Shown in pieces: positions 23,658 to 32,229 of a stretch of 64,000 nt of DNA (position 1 is its first letter; each line of letters begins with the position of its first letter). The position numbers were made by a program, and so were the translations under genes. The notes under the pieces are model-generated. The model saw nothing but the letters and a program-made list of their open reading frames with translations. It had not been told where the DNA came from and did not search any database. The stretch spans positions 186,001-250,000 of the forward strand of contig NZ_VSMB01000001.1 of NCBI RefSeq assembly GCF_009805705.1, written 5' to 3'. The stretch is from Ruania rhizosphaerae (lineage in GTDB: Bacteria > Actinomycetota > Actinomycetes > Actinomycetales > Beutenbergiaceae).

Positions 23658-25178
23658 CTAGGTAGCGACCGGAGCGAGCTCGTGCTCTTCCGCGAGGATT
23701 CGTAGGCCTGCCAACGGGTCTTCGGTCGTGACAATCTCTTCGTCGAGCACAGCGGTTCTTCGCGCCTCTCCGTACTCTGGCCACGGCCGGCCGCGCGGCA
23801 GTGTCGGACGACCTTCGTGAACAAAGCCGGCCCATGCCTTGCTCATCGAATGCATCAAGGTCAGCGGGGGGTTCGACCCGACCTCGGCCGCGGCAGCCTC
23901 GGAGTCGTCAACGTGTCGAAAGATGAAGGGCAACTCGAGCGAGTGGCCCGCGCGACGAGCCCAGGCGTCCGTATCGGGGCGACTCCAGCGGAACAGGTAA
24001 CTATAGGTTCGTCCGGCTCCACTTGCTGCCCTCCGCGCGGACAGAAGACGATTCGTGGGTTGACGGTAGAGCAAGTCACTGTAAAGGGACTCCAAGGCGA
24101 CGACATCTGAGGCCGCCCCTCCCATCGCGGCCTTGTACGTGCCGGCTTCGGTGCCCGGGTACCGCTCCTGAAGCAGACGCTCCAGTTCGCGACCGGCGAG
24201 GTGCTCATCCGTGCTGCGAAGATCGACCTCTCCAGATCCCTCATTCAGGTTGGTACCTGCCAGGAGATCGACCTCTGAGCCAGCACCCTCGGCGATCGCC
24301 CGGAGCGGAATTGAAGGCAGGAGCCGACCGTCGACCATGGGCTGAAAGAGGATCCATGGGAGTCGGCGTTCGGTGCGACGTCGGTGGGTGATGGCTACCT
24401 GTGCCGCGATGATCTCCTCTGCCGGCAGGGCGAGAAGAGCTCCGGCATCTCGATCGTTCAACCGCAACTCATCCAGCAGCTGCGCAGTAGCATCGGCGGC
24501 TTCTTGCGGTAGGTGGACACGTTCAGCGAGAGAGCTCTGTGCGATCACTCCCCGGAACAGGCTTCCGGCCGTCTCGGTCGAGAGCAAAGCGTCGACAACG
24601 GCGCCGCCGGAGGACTGACCCATGATCGTGACGCGCTGATCGTCGGCGCCCAGCGCTGTCGCGTTTGCGTGAATCCACGACAGGGCGAGCATGACGTCGT
24701 GCAGGGCCAAGTTTCCGGCGTCGGCAAAGTCGTCCCCGAGCAGATGGTCGAGTCGCAGATGACCGAGTGCACCCAATCGGTAGTTCGGTGCGACCACGAT
24801 CATGTCGTGCGCTGCGGCCAGTCTTCCGCCATCACACAAGGGATGCGCGTTGGATCCGTACATGTGTGCGCCCCCATGGATCCACACCAGTACTGGAAGC
24901 GGCCCGCTCGCTCCGACCGGGCGCCACACATTGAGGTTCAGCGCGCCCACCTCTGAAACACGCGCCGAACCCACGCGTGCAGGATCTTGCGGCGAAACTG
25001 CGCCAGGCGACATGGCGGACCGGGTGCCCGCCCAGCCCTCATGGAGGTGTGCGCGTCGAAAACGAAGACCATCACCCTCGGGTGCGCCATAGGGCACACC
25101 CAAGAGGGCCAGCACCTTGCCATCCTCGGTGTCGCGAACGGCTCCTTCAACATCACCCGCAGCCAACTTGGTGCGCAT
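23658..25178 (-). CDS. type-B carboxylesterase/lipase family protein
   Basis: 506 residues from ATG 25178 with GGAGGA upstream. Alpha/beta hydrolase: oxyanion segment VLVWIHGGAHMYGS near residue 100, nucleophile Ser in TIMGQSSGGAVVD near 190 (family usually GESAG). The candidate acid is in the LLAGTNLNEGSGEVDL region and the His in AGHSLELPFIF. No signal peptide, hence cytoplasmic. It is first gene of the transporter operon, 71 bp before the binding-protein gene, so it may remove acyl groups (acetyl or feruloyl esters) from imported oligosaccharides. Divergent from the GntR regulator. Confidence 0.82.
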   Translation of the reverse strand: MRTKLAAGDVEGAVRDTEDGKVLALLGVPYGAPEGDGLRFRRAHLHEGWAGTRSAMSPGAVSPQDPARVGSARVSEVGALNLNVWRPVGASGPLPVLVWIHGGAHMYGSNAHPLCDGGRLAAAHDMIVVAPNYRLGALGHLRLDHLLGDDFADAGNLALHDVMLALSWIHANATALGADDQRVTIMGQSSGGAVVDALLSTETAGSLFRGVIAQSSLAERVHLPQEAADATAQLLDELRLNDRDAGALLALPAEEIIAAQVAITHRRRTERRLPWILFQPMVDGRLLPSIPLRAIAEGAGSEVDLLAGTNLNEGSGEVDLRSTDEHLAGRELERLLQERYPGTEAGTYKAAMGGAASDVVALESLYSDLLYRQPTNRLLSARRAASGAGRTYSYLFRWSRPDTDAWARRAGHSLELPFIFRHVDDSEAAAAEVGSNPPLTLMHSMSKAWAGFVHEGRPTLPRGRPWPEYGEARRTAVLDEEIVTTEDPLAGLRILAEEHELAPVAT

Positions 25179-25370
25179 CGCTCCTCCAAACCTTCGACAG
25201 CCAACCTAGAAGATGTCGTACTTCTTTGCAAGCCTTCGCCCCTTGCGGGGTTCGCGATGTCGGATGTTGTGGCCATATGGGCCAGATCGTCGCAGCTCCG
25301 ACCCAATCACTCCGCCTCAACCTGTCGGACACCTTTTGTCGAAATGATCACGATGTTCACAGTCAGTTGC

Positions 25371-25376
25371 TAGTCT
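25371..25376 (+). promoter_or_regulatory. -10 element of a probable leaderless promoter for the GntR gene
   Basis: TAGTCT ends 6 nt before ATG 25383; no Shine-Dalgarno sequence lies between. Same spacing as the ROK, LacI and DJ-1 genes. Confidence 0.55.
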
Positions 25377-25382
25377 GCGAAC

Positions 25383-26207
25383 ATGCCGAACGAGAGTGCT
25401 CCACCACGGGTAGATCAGGTCGTACGTCTCTTGCACGAGGCAATCGCGGACGAACTCCAGTTCGACGACCGCCTGCCTTCTGAAGCTGACCTGGCTGCGG
25501 AGTACTCGGTGTCGCGGGCCACGATCAGAGAGGCGATGAAGGTCCTGGCGGGTCGCGGCCTGATCTCCCTCGGACGAGGCAGGCGAGCGACGGTGAAGCG
25601 GCCGTCTCCCGAGTTGCTCGGAGACCATCTCTCAGCGATGACCCGTCGGGACCCGGCACGTCTGCTCGAGCTGATGAGTGTGAACGACAATCTCGGTGTG
25701 TATGTGGCCGAGCTCGCGGCAAACTCACGCACCGCCGCGCGCGAAGCAGCACTCAGCATGGCAGAACGCGCTTGCGAACTGATGGAGTCCGCGCCTGACC
25801 TTCAACGGTTCCGCGTGGCGAACGTCGAGTTCCATCATGCTCTGGTAGCGGCCTCAGGTAATGAGATGCTTCGCTTCGTCCTCGAGGCGATGGACTCGGC
25901 GCTTGGTTCAACAGTGAATTCCGCCTACCGGGGCCAATTGTCACTCGGCGAACTACCCGATTCAGGCTCAGTAGCAATCCATCGGGACCTACTCGAGGCG
26001 ATTCGCGGCCGCCGGGTAGCCGAGGCGAGACATCTCGCACTCGAACACGCACGACGCGTGAGATCTGGCGCGCACCAGCGCGTCGCCACGGTGATGGCGG
26101 GCGGCATCGACCCGGGAGAGGTCACGCACGCCCGCCCTCACGGCGAACCGCTAGCTGAGGGACACCAGGTCGTTGAGAGCGCGCAGGACGGGACGCCTGC
26201 CCAATGA
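25383..26207 (+). CDS. GntR/FadR-family transcriptional regulator
   Basis: 274 residues. N-terminal winged HTH (RLPSEADLAAEYSVSRATIREAMKVLAGRGLIS, about 28-62) and a C-terminal FCD ligand domain with FHHALVAASGNEM and VAIHRDLLEAIRGRR, where the metal-binding His residues are expected. FadR-type regulators respond to organic acids or sugar acids. It is transcribed divergently from the esterase/CUT1 operon across 204 bp and is the natural candidate to control it. The 3' end overlaps the convergent beta-mannosidase-like gene by 57 bp; the last 40 residues are therefore poorly conserved and may be a read-through tail. Confidence 0.88.
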   Translation: MPNESAPPRVDQVVRLLHEAIADELQFDDRLPSEADLAAEYSVSRATIREAMKVLAGRGLISLGRGRRATVKRPSPELLGDHLSAMTRRDPARLLELMSVNDNLGVYVAELAANSRTAAREAALSMAERACELMESAPDLQRFRVANVEFHHALVAASGNEMLRFVLEAMDSALGSTVNSAYRGQLSLGELPDSGSVAIHRDLLEAIRGRRVAEARHLALEHARRVRSGAHQRVATVMAGGIDPGEVTHARPHGEPLAEGHQVVESAQDGTPAQ

Positions 26208-28685
26208 CCCCTCGAGCCCGGACGGTAGTCCACTGACGACCACCTCGGTGCGCTCCCCTGGCAGCAGCGTGATCAACGCTTCAGAGGCGGTGGCGTCAGG
26301 ATGGAGACGGTCCGGGAAGATCACCAGATCAACGATGAGCGATCGTGCGGTCACACTCACGATCACATCGTCCTTCTCACGAATCGTCGCGGCTAGGACG
26401 TCGACCGGCGGCAAGGCAAGGTCTCGCGGTTCGGCGTACAGGTGCGTCGCTCTCAGCCCACTTGCCGTCTCGACAACGAGGATCTCCGCAGTTTTGTCTG
26501 CAGCCTCTGCGACATCTGCGGGTATGGGAAGAGTCGTGGCACCAAACCGATCGACGACCAAGCGCGTTTCCATCCTCGCGAGCTCCGTGCCGTCGAATCG
26601 GTGCCTTGTCACGGTGACAGACTCGCGCCACGTAGATCCCAGGTCGTTCACACAGGTCACTTCGTACCCCGCCCCGGCGTCCCGGGGGTGCACGGTGACA
26701 AGCCGTGGGGCGCCGGCTGCGCGCAGCGCGAACCATAGCGGCTTCGCACGACCATAGCCGTCGACCGCAGCCCAGGAGGTGACCGGCCAACAGTCGTTCA
26801 ACTGCCAGACGATGTACCCCTGGTTCCGAGGACGACGGGATCGGAAATGCTCGATCCCGAATCGGATGGCATGTGCCTGATTGAGTTGCATGGCCCAGTG
26901 CCAGTCGTCGATGGACGTCGGAACATCGAGGTGGGGCCTGAGTCCGCGCTCCAGTTTGCCGTTGCCGTCCTCCGCCTTCTGGTGGTGGAGCATTCCCGGC
27001 GAGTCGGGAGTCAACGGCTCATCCCGGATGGACTGGGTCATGGTCGCCCAGGTCGGCGGGCCCTGCCAGCCGAACTCCGACACGAATCGTGCATCATAGT
27101 TAGCGTAGTGACGCCAGCTCGCGCTGTTCCAGACATCCCAGATGTGCGTGCAACCGTGCGCAGGATCATTGGGGTGGATGCCTTCGCTCCCGGAGTACGG
27201 GCTACCGGGCCAGTAGGGGCGAGTCGGGTCGACCTCAGCAACAACAGCCGGTAGATCCCTCAGGTAATAGCCGCGCCCCCACGTCCTGTCTTCCAGCTTG
27301 GGCTGCCAGCCCCAGTCGTGCCAGCCCCAGATGTTCTCGTTGTTTCCGTTCCACAGGATCAAGCTCGGGTGAGCCATCAGTCGGGCGACGTTGTCCTCAG
27401 CTTCAGCGATCACCTCGCTGCGCAGCGGCTCTTCCTCGGGGTAGGCGGCGCAAGCGAACAAGAAGTCCTGCCACACCATGATGCCACGGGCGTCGCACTC
27501 AGTGTAGAAGGCGTCGCTCTCGTACACGCCACCACCCCAGACTCGCAGAAGGTTCAGATTCGCACCCACGGCCTGATCCAGGCGCTGGCGCAATCGCTGC
27601 GGAGTGACCCTGGGCAGAAAGCAGTCGTCAGGAATCCAGTTCGCGCCACGCACCGGCACCGTGACGCCGTTGACCGCGACAGCAAAGCCAGTGCCTGTGT
27701 CATCGGCCTCCGTCAGGAGCTCCACCGTTCGGAACGCGAGCTCGCTGGACCAGTCGTCGAGTGGCCCAGCGTCGCTTTCGAGTGTGAGTGATGCTCGGTA
27801 CAGTGGTTGGTCTCCGAGGTCGACGGGCCACCACAGGCGCGGATTCTTCACGGTCAGCTGCACAGTCGCCCGCGCTGTCCGGCTCTTGTCGTCGGGCTCC
27901 ACGAGGAGACTGGCAGTCTGCCCCGCGATCTCGCCCACCAGCCGCACCGGGCTCGGCTCGGATGTGATCCAGTCGAGGTCGACCGAGAGATCGACAGTAC
28001 CCGTATCGCCGCTGACTCTCACGATGGGTCGAACCTGAGAGATCCACACCTGCTGGTGCCGGACCACGCGAGCTTCGCGCCAGATTCCTGCGGTGACGAG
28101 CGTCGGACCCCAGTCCCAACCGAAGTTCGAGGCGTTCTTGCGGACGAGGTTGAATGGGGTGGGGTACGCATTGGGGCGTTCGCCGACCTGCTGAGCAACC
28201 CGTGCCGCATAGTCCCAAACCGAGTCGAAGCGGACCACGAGCTCGTTGTTACCAGGACGTAGCGCCGGGGCGACGTCGATGATCCACCGGCGATGCATGT
28301 TGGCTGTCTTCGCCAGCTCGATACCGTTCAGCAGGACCGTGGCCACCGTGTCGAGCCCATCGAACTCGAGTTGCACACGGGTCCCGGCCGTCAGAGTGTC
28401 GTCATCGAACCACTCGGCCGGCGCTTCCAGTACACGCGTGTACGACCACGAGGTTCGACCGACCCAATCGAGAGTGAGTTCGTTCCGATCGATGTAGGGG
28501 TCGCAGATCAGACCATGCCGTAGGAGATCGGTGTGCACGGTCCCGGGGGTATCCGCCTCGACCGGCAGCGCGTCGCGGACGCGATCCGGAACCTCAGTGC
28601 CGGCGGAGGGGTCGGTGAGCTCGAGGACCCATCCGCGGTCAAGGACGGTCGTATGTGAGGCGCTGGCTACCGGTGGAGTCGTCAT
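26151..28685 (-). CDS. GH2 beta-mannosidase-like glycosidase
   Basis: 844 residues, no signal peptide. Classic GH2 order: sugar-binding domain (about 20-195), immunoglobulin-like domain, TIM barrel from about 315. Acid/base Glu450 in WNGNNENIWGW; nucleophile Glu537 in FVSEFGWQGPP. The NEN and SEFG contexts are those of the beta-mannosidase branch rather than LacZ. It hydrolyses beta-linked mannose or a similar terminal sugar from imported oligosaccharides. The start ATG 28685 has no Shine-Dalgarno sequence but a TAAAGT -10 lies 7 nt upstream, overlapping a LacI-type operator. A LacI regulator gene ends 32 bp upstream on the same strand. Confidence 0.87.
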   Translation of the reverse strand: MTTPPVASASHTTVLDRGWVLELTDPSAGTEVPDRVRDALPVEADTPGTVHTDLLRHGLICDPYIDRNELTLDWVGRTSWSYTRVLEAPAEWFDDDTLTAGTRVQLEFDGLDTVATVLLNGIELAKTANMHRRWIIDVAPALRPGNNELVVRFDSVWDYAARVAQQVGERPNAYPTPFNLVRKNASNFGWDWGPTLVTAGIWREARVVRHQQVWISQVRPIVRVSGDTGTVDLSVDLDWITSEPSPVRLVGEIAGQTASLLVEPDDKSRTARATVQLTVKNPRLWWPVDLGDQPLYRASLTLESDAGPLDDWSSELAFRTVELLTEADDTGTGFAVAVNGVTVPVRGANWIPDDCFLPRVTPQRLRQRLDQAVGANLNLLRVWGGGVYESDAFYTECDARGIMVWQDFLFACAAYPEEEPLRSEVIAEAEDNVARLMAHPSLILWNGNNENIWGWHDWGWQPKLEDRTWGRGYYLRDLPAVVAEVDPTRPYWPGSPYSGSEGIHPNDPAHGCTHIWDVWNSASWRHYANYDARFVSEFGWQGPPTWATMTQSIRDEPLTPDSPGMLHHQKAEDGNGKLERGLRPHLDVPTSIDDWHWAMQLNQAHAIRFGIEHFRSRRPRNQGYIVWQLNDCWPVTSWAAVDGYGRAKPLWFALRAAGAPRLVTVHPRDAGAGYEVTCVNDLGSTWRESVTVTRHRFDGTELARMETRLVVDRFGATTLPIPADVAEAADKTAEILVVETASGLRATHLYAEPRDLALPPVDVLAATIREKDDVIVSVTARSLIVDLVIFPDRLHPDATASEALITLLPGERTEVVVSGLPSGLEGSLGRRPVLRALNDLVSLS

Positions 28686-28692
28686 GCCGAGA

Positions 28693-28706
28693 ACTTTACC
28701 GGTAAA
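28693..28706 (-). promoter_or_regulatory. LacI-type operator overlapping the -10 of the mannosidase-like gene
   Basis: TTTACCGGTAAA (28695-28706) is a perfect 12-bp palindrome with the central CG usual for LacI-family operators. On the minus strand it runs into the -10-like TAAAGT (28698-28693), 7 nt before the ATG at 28685. A bound repressor would block the promoter. The adjacent LacI gene is the likely binder. Confidence 0.7.
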
Positions 28707-28717
28707 TGCGCGATGGG

Positions 28718-29746
28718 TCAGGTCGTTTCGCCAACGACAAGTTGTGGTCGGGAATAGTCCTCCCCTGAAGCCAACAGGAATCCGCTTCCAGGCGCGCTCG
28801 GGGTTCGCAGCAACTCCTCCGCTGCTCGGGAGCCGAGTGCGCCGATGTCGCGCCGGATGGTTGTCAGGCGGGGGCGGATCGCGTCAGCCAGCGCAGAACC
28901 GTCCCACGACACGACACCGACGTCGTCGGGAATGCGCCGACCAGCGATCCGGATCGCTTCGACCCCACCGAGTGCGAGCAAGTCGTTTTCGTAGACAATG
29001 GCCAGCCGACCCGGCTCCGCCTCAAGCACCTCGCGCGTGACACCGCGACCCGCCTCGGCGCCAGCAGCCGACGACACGACACCGGCGTCGACACCCGATT
29101 CGGACGCGGTTGAAAGGAAGGCCTCTGTACGCGTGCTGGTGTAACTGAAGTCGAAGTCGCCGGCGACCCGGATCAATCTCTCGAATCCACGATCCTTCAG
29201 GTGCTCGACCACCTGGCGGATCGGACCAAGTTCGTCTGCATGAAGCGTGGCGAAGGCCGTTCCGGGCCCGCCGAGTGCCACGGTGGGCATCTTGAGCTCG
29301 GCGAGCAGGCTGGAGCGGCGATCGTCCAGTGCGACATCGGTCACCAGAACGGCATCGACACTCCGGCGACGCGCAAGCGACCGATAGGTCGAGTCCTCAC
29401 TCGCTTCGTCTGCAGCGACGTGCAGCGCCAACGATGCGCCGGACGCGCCGAGCCTGCCGCTGACTGCGGCAAAAAGTTGCATATAGAATGTATCAAGCGC
29501 CAGGTCGGCCACAGTGCGCCTGAGTACTAGGCCGACCGAATCAGCGCGTCCGCCGGCAAGGACACGGGCGGCCGGATCTGGCTCCCATCCCATCTCTGCA
29601 GCGGCACGACGGATCCGCTCGCGGGTTGCTTCGGAGACGCCGGGCCGGCCATTCATCGCCAGCGACACCGCCATCTTGGAGACCCCAACTGCGGTGGCGA
29701 CGTCGGCCATAGTCGGCGAGCCGCGGTGCCGGTCCTGTGAACTCAC
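28718..29746 (-). CDS. LacI-family transcriptional regulator
   Basis: 342 residues from GTG 29746. HTH and hinge helix at residues 12-65 (MADVATAVGVSKMAVSLAMN, GRPGVSEATRERI), then a type-I periplasmic-binding-like ligand domain (LALHVAADEASEDSTYRSL, VGVVSWDGSALADAIRP). The neighbouring GH2 gene has a perfect palindromic operator in its promoter. Ligand unknown, probably a mannose- or glucose-related sugar released by that enzyme. ATG 13 codons in is an alternative start, but the -10 spacing favours the GTG. Confidence 0.9.
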   Translation of the reverse strand: MSSQDRHRGSPTMADVATAVGVSKMAVSLAMNGRPGVSEATRERIRRAAAEMGWEPDPAARVLAGGRADSVGLVLRRTVADLALDTFYMQLFAAVSGRLGASGASLALHVAADEASEDSTYRSLARRRSVDAVLVTDVALDDRRSSLLAELKMPTVALGGPGTAFATLHADELGPIRQVVEHLKDRGFERLIRVAGDFDFSYTSTRTEAFLSTASESGVDAGVVSSAAGAEAGRGVTREVLEAEPGRLAIVYENDLLALGGVEAIRIAGRRIPDDVGVVSWDGSALADAIRPRLTTIRRDIGALGSRAAEELLRTPSAPGSGFLLASGEDYSRPQLVVGETT

Positions 29747-29752
29747 GCCTGA

Positions 29753-29758
29753 ATGCTA
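29753..29758 (-). promoter_or_regulatory. -10 element of a probable leaderless promoter for the LacI gene
   Basis: TAGCAT on the minus strand lies 6 nt before GTG 29746, with no ribosome-binding site between. Confidence 0.5.
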
Positions 29759-29811
29759 GGCGAACTGGTGGCACGAGAGCGCGTCTCGACGCCACCCTGG
29801 TGCTACCCAGA

Positions 29812-30999
29812 TCATCCCCGCAGCCGCAGCGGCCGGACCACCAACCACAGGATGGCGACTCCGAGGAGTTGCGTACCCACCATCACGACGGCCAACGTGC
29901 TGACCGCCACTGAGCCCAGCGCTGCCGGCAGCGGGGTACTCACCGCACCCAGACTCTGCCTCGTGGCATTCAGCAATCCGGCGGCGGCACCAGCGGAGTC
30001 AGCATGGCGGCTCAACGCGAGTGTCTGGATGCATGGAGTGTTGAGCCCAAGAAAGAAGGTGAACACCCACAAAGGGATCAGGAAGCCAATGAGGTTCGCG
30101 GAGCCTGCGAGCGACACCACGAGCATCGAGGCCGTACTCAGCGTGAGACCGGAGGTGGAGATCACGACCACGTGAGGAATCGAAACCCTGGAAACGAGCC
30201 GCGCGCCGAGTTGCGTCCCACCGAGCATCAGTAGGGCATGGCTTGCAAAGACGATGCCGTACTGCGTGGCACTCAGTTGGTACACACTCTGAAACACGAA
30301 CGAGGACGACGCGAGGTAGGTGTACATCGCAGCCCACGCACACCCCGTTACCAGGATGAGGCCGACGAATATTCGGTCTCGAAGGAACAACCGAAACTGT
30401 CGCGCACGCTGCGGCAGACCTCCCCTCTGGCGACGCTCGAGCGGGAGTGTCTCGCCTACGACCAGATAGGCGATCGTGCCGAGCAGCAATCCGTAGCTTG
30501 CGAGTGCCACGAAGACTCCGCGCCAGCTCAGGACCTGCAGGAGTAGTGATCCGAGCAGTGGCCCCGCTGCGATCGCCGCGCCGGAGACAAGCGCCATCGT
30601 TGCAAGCATCCGCAGCATCCGTGCACCCGTGTGGAGGTCGCGGACTTGCGCGAGTGCAACAGTGCCGATAGCCGCCGATGCTAGACCCTGTGCGAACCGG
30701 GCGAGAGTGAGAACGCCCACGTTCGGCGCCACCGCGCACACCACCGAGGCACTCGCGTGAAGCACGATCGCCAGCACGATCGGCAAGCGTCTGCCTACCT
30801 GATCGCTCCACGACCCGACGAGTAGTTGTCCGACGACCATGCCGCACATCGCGGACGTGAAGGTGAACTGTACCTGCGCCGGATCTGCACCCAGATCGGC
30901 TGCGATCTCAGGAAAGGCGGGAAGATAGACATCGATTGTCAACGTGCTCAGGGTCAGCAGCAGTCCGAGCGACAGTACATACAGACGTGGCCGACTCAC
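29812..30999 (-). CDS. Bcr/CflA-type MFS transporter
   Basis: 395 residues with 12 predicted membrane segments. Starts at GTG 30999, overlapping the ROK stop by 4 bp (GTGA). Early signatures fit the Bcr/CflA drug:H+ antiporter group: TIDVYLPAFPEIAADLGAD, the loop GSWSDQVGRRLPIVL, then LARFAQGLASAAIG. Co-transcription with a ROK repressor and absence of a resistance context suggest export or import of a small metabolite, perhaps a sugar, but this cannot be told from sequence. Confidence 0.85.
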   Translation of the reverse strand: MSRPRLYVLSLGLLLTLSTLTIDVYLPAFPEIAADLGADPAQVQFTFTSAMCGMVVGQLLVGSWSDQVGRRLPIVLAIVLHASASVVCAVAPNVGVLTLARFAQGLASAAIGTVALAQVRDLHTGARMLRMLATMALVSGAAIAAGPLLGSLLLQVLSWRGVFVALASYGLLLGTIAYLVVGETLPLERRQRGGLPQRARQFRLFLRDRIFVGLILVTGCAWAAMYTYLASSSFVFQSVYQLSATQYGIVFASHALLMLGGTQLGARLVSRVSIPHVVVISTSGLTLSTASMLVVSLAGSANLIGFLIPLWVFTFFLGLNTPCIQTLALSRHADSAGAAAGLLNATRQSLGAVSTPLPAALGSVAVSTLAVVMVGTQLLGVAILWLVVRPLRLRG

Positions 31000-32183
31000 G
31001 ATCCATCCGCCGTAGCGATCGTTGGCGAAGGGTCCTCCAGCAGTGAGGCGAACCCGATGTCAGATGCGCCGATGTGGAGTTGCTGACTACCGAGCGTCGG
31101 TTCGACGACTCGGACAGCGTCTCGCGCCACATCTAGGTTCGTGTGGGCCAGCGCTCCAGCAACTCGAGTGCCCGCAACGTTAAGGAATCCGGTCAACGCG
31201 CCCGCAAGAACGATGACGTCCGGGTCAAACACCGCAACGACCGTGCGTAGGCCACGCGTGAGTTGGGCGGCCAGGCGCTGCATCACTGGATGGTCAGCGC
31301 CGAGGTCAGCCATCCTCTCGGCGAGGCTCGCTGCGCTCCGCTCCACACCGTTGCCGCCGATGGCTGCATCGAGCGCCGCAGCGGACAGGTGGGTCGTCAA
31401 GCAACCGTGAGCTCCGCAGTAGCACAATGGCCCGTCGTCGGAGACAGCAACGTGAGCGAGGCGCCCTGCCAACTCATGTGAACCTCGCAGCAGGCTTCCC
31501 GCGCTGATGATGCCTGCACCGACGCCACCTGGACCGGCGTACAGGTAGATGAGGTCGTTCGTCTCCCGGCCGGTGCCCCAGCGCCACTCGGCGAGTGCTC
31601 CTGCATGGCCATCGTGCGCCAGTTCGGAAGGCAGCCCAGTTGCCTCGGCGAGCGCCGTTGCCAGCGCGACGCGCTGCCATTGAAGGTGCGGGGCGTTCAC
31701 CACCAGCCCCTCATCGCTCTTCACACGGCCTGGCACCACCGCGACCACACGCAGAACCCGACTTATCCCATTGAATGGGACAAGGAGGCGATCGAGTAGC
31801 CGCGCGGCCTCACCCACAACCCACTCGGGATCGCGCACCGACGAATTCGTCGCCGCTACTGCCAGGATTCGTCCCCCAAGCCCACAAAGCGCGACCTCAA
31901 CACCGGTCACGTCGACGTAGACGGTCGCGACCAGGTGCTGATCTGTCGGCTCGACCACGGGCGATGGGCGGCCACCACCAGAGCCCTGGCGGGCCTTGCC
32001 GACAGTCACCAGCCCCGCCGACGCGAGGGTGGACAGGACAAGTCCTACTGTGGGTCGACTCAGCCCACTCCGCACGGTCAGGTCCGCCCGAGACGTCGGT
32101 CCATCGCGATGAATGAACTGAAGCACTTTCGCGAGGTTGGTCCGACGAAGACCTTCTGACGTCGATGGTTCGCGGTTCGGCAC
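30996..32183 (-). CDS. ROK-family transcriptional repressor
   Basis: 395 residues from GTG 32183. A longer frame to 32231 would overlap the divergent ThuA start codon, and the GTG is preceded by TACCGT with 6-nt spacing, the leaderless pattern of this window. HTH at about 12-70 (NLAKVLQFIHRDGPTSRADL, GLSRPTVGLVLSTLASAGLV). ROK domain with zinc motif CYCGAHGCLTT near residue 260; the usual GEIGH before it is altered to GRLAH, keeping the His but losing the Glu. It probably represses itself, the MFS gene and the divergent ThuA gene via the operator at 32199-32219. Confidence 0.88.
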   Translation of the reverse strand: MPNREPSTSEGLRRTNLAKVLQFIHRDGPTSRADLTVRSGLSRPTVGLVLSTLASAGLVTVGKARQGSGGGRPSPVVEPTDQHLVATVYVDVTGVEVALCGLGGRILAVAATNSSVRDPEWVVGEAARLLDRLLVPFNGISRVLRVVAVVPGRVKSDEGLVVNAPHLQWQRVALATALAEATGLPSELAHDGHAGALAEWRWGTGRETNDLIYLYAGPGGVGAGIISAGSLLRGSHELAGRLAHVAVSDDGPLCYCGAHGCLTTHLSAAALDAAIGGNGVERSAASLAERMADLGADHPVMQRLAAQLTRGLRTVVAVFDPDVIVLAGALTGFLNVAGTRVAGALAHTNLDVARDAVRVVEPTLGSQQLHIGASDIGFASLLEDPSPTIATADGS

Positions 32184-32189
32184 GTCAGC

Positions 32190-32219
32190 ACGGTAGCGTT
32201 TATTAGACCCACTAACAAA
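32190..32219. promoter_or_regulatory. ROK-type operator and -10 in the ROK/ThuA divergent region
   Basis: TTTATTAG (32199-32206) and CTAACAAA (32212-32219) form a 7/8 inverted repeat with a 5-bp centre, like XylR/ROK operators. TACCGT (32195-32190, minus strand) is the likely -10 of the leaderless ROK gene. The intergenic region is only 46 bp, so one site can control both directions. Confidence 0.6.
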
Positions 32220-32229
32220 TGGAGGCGAC

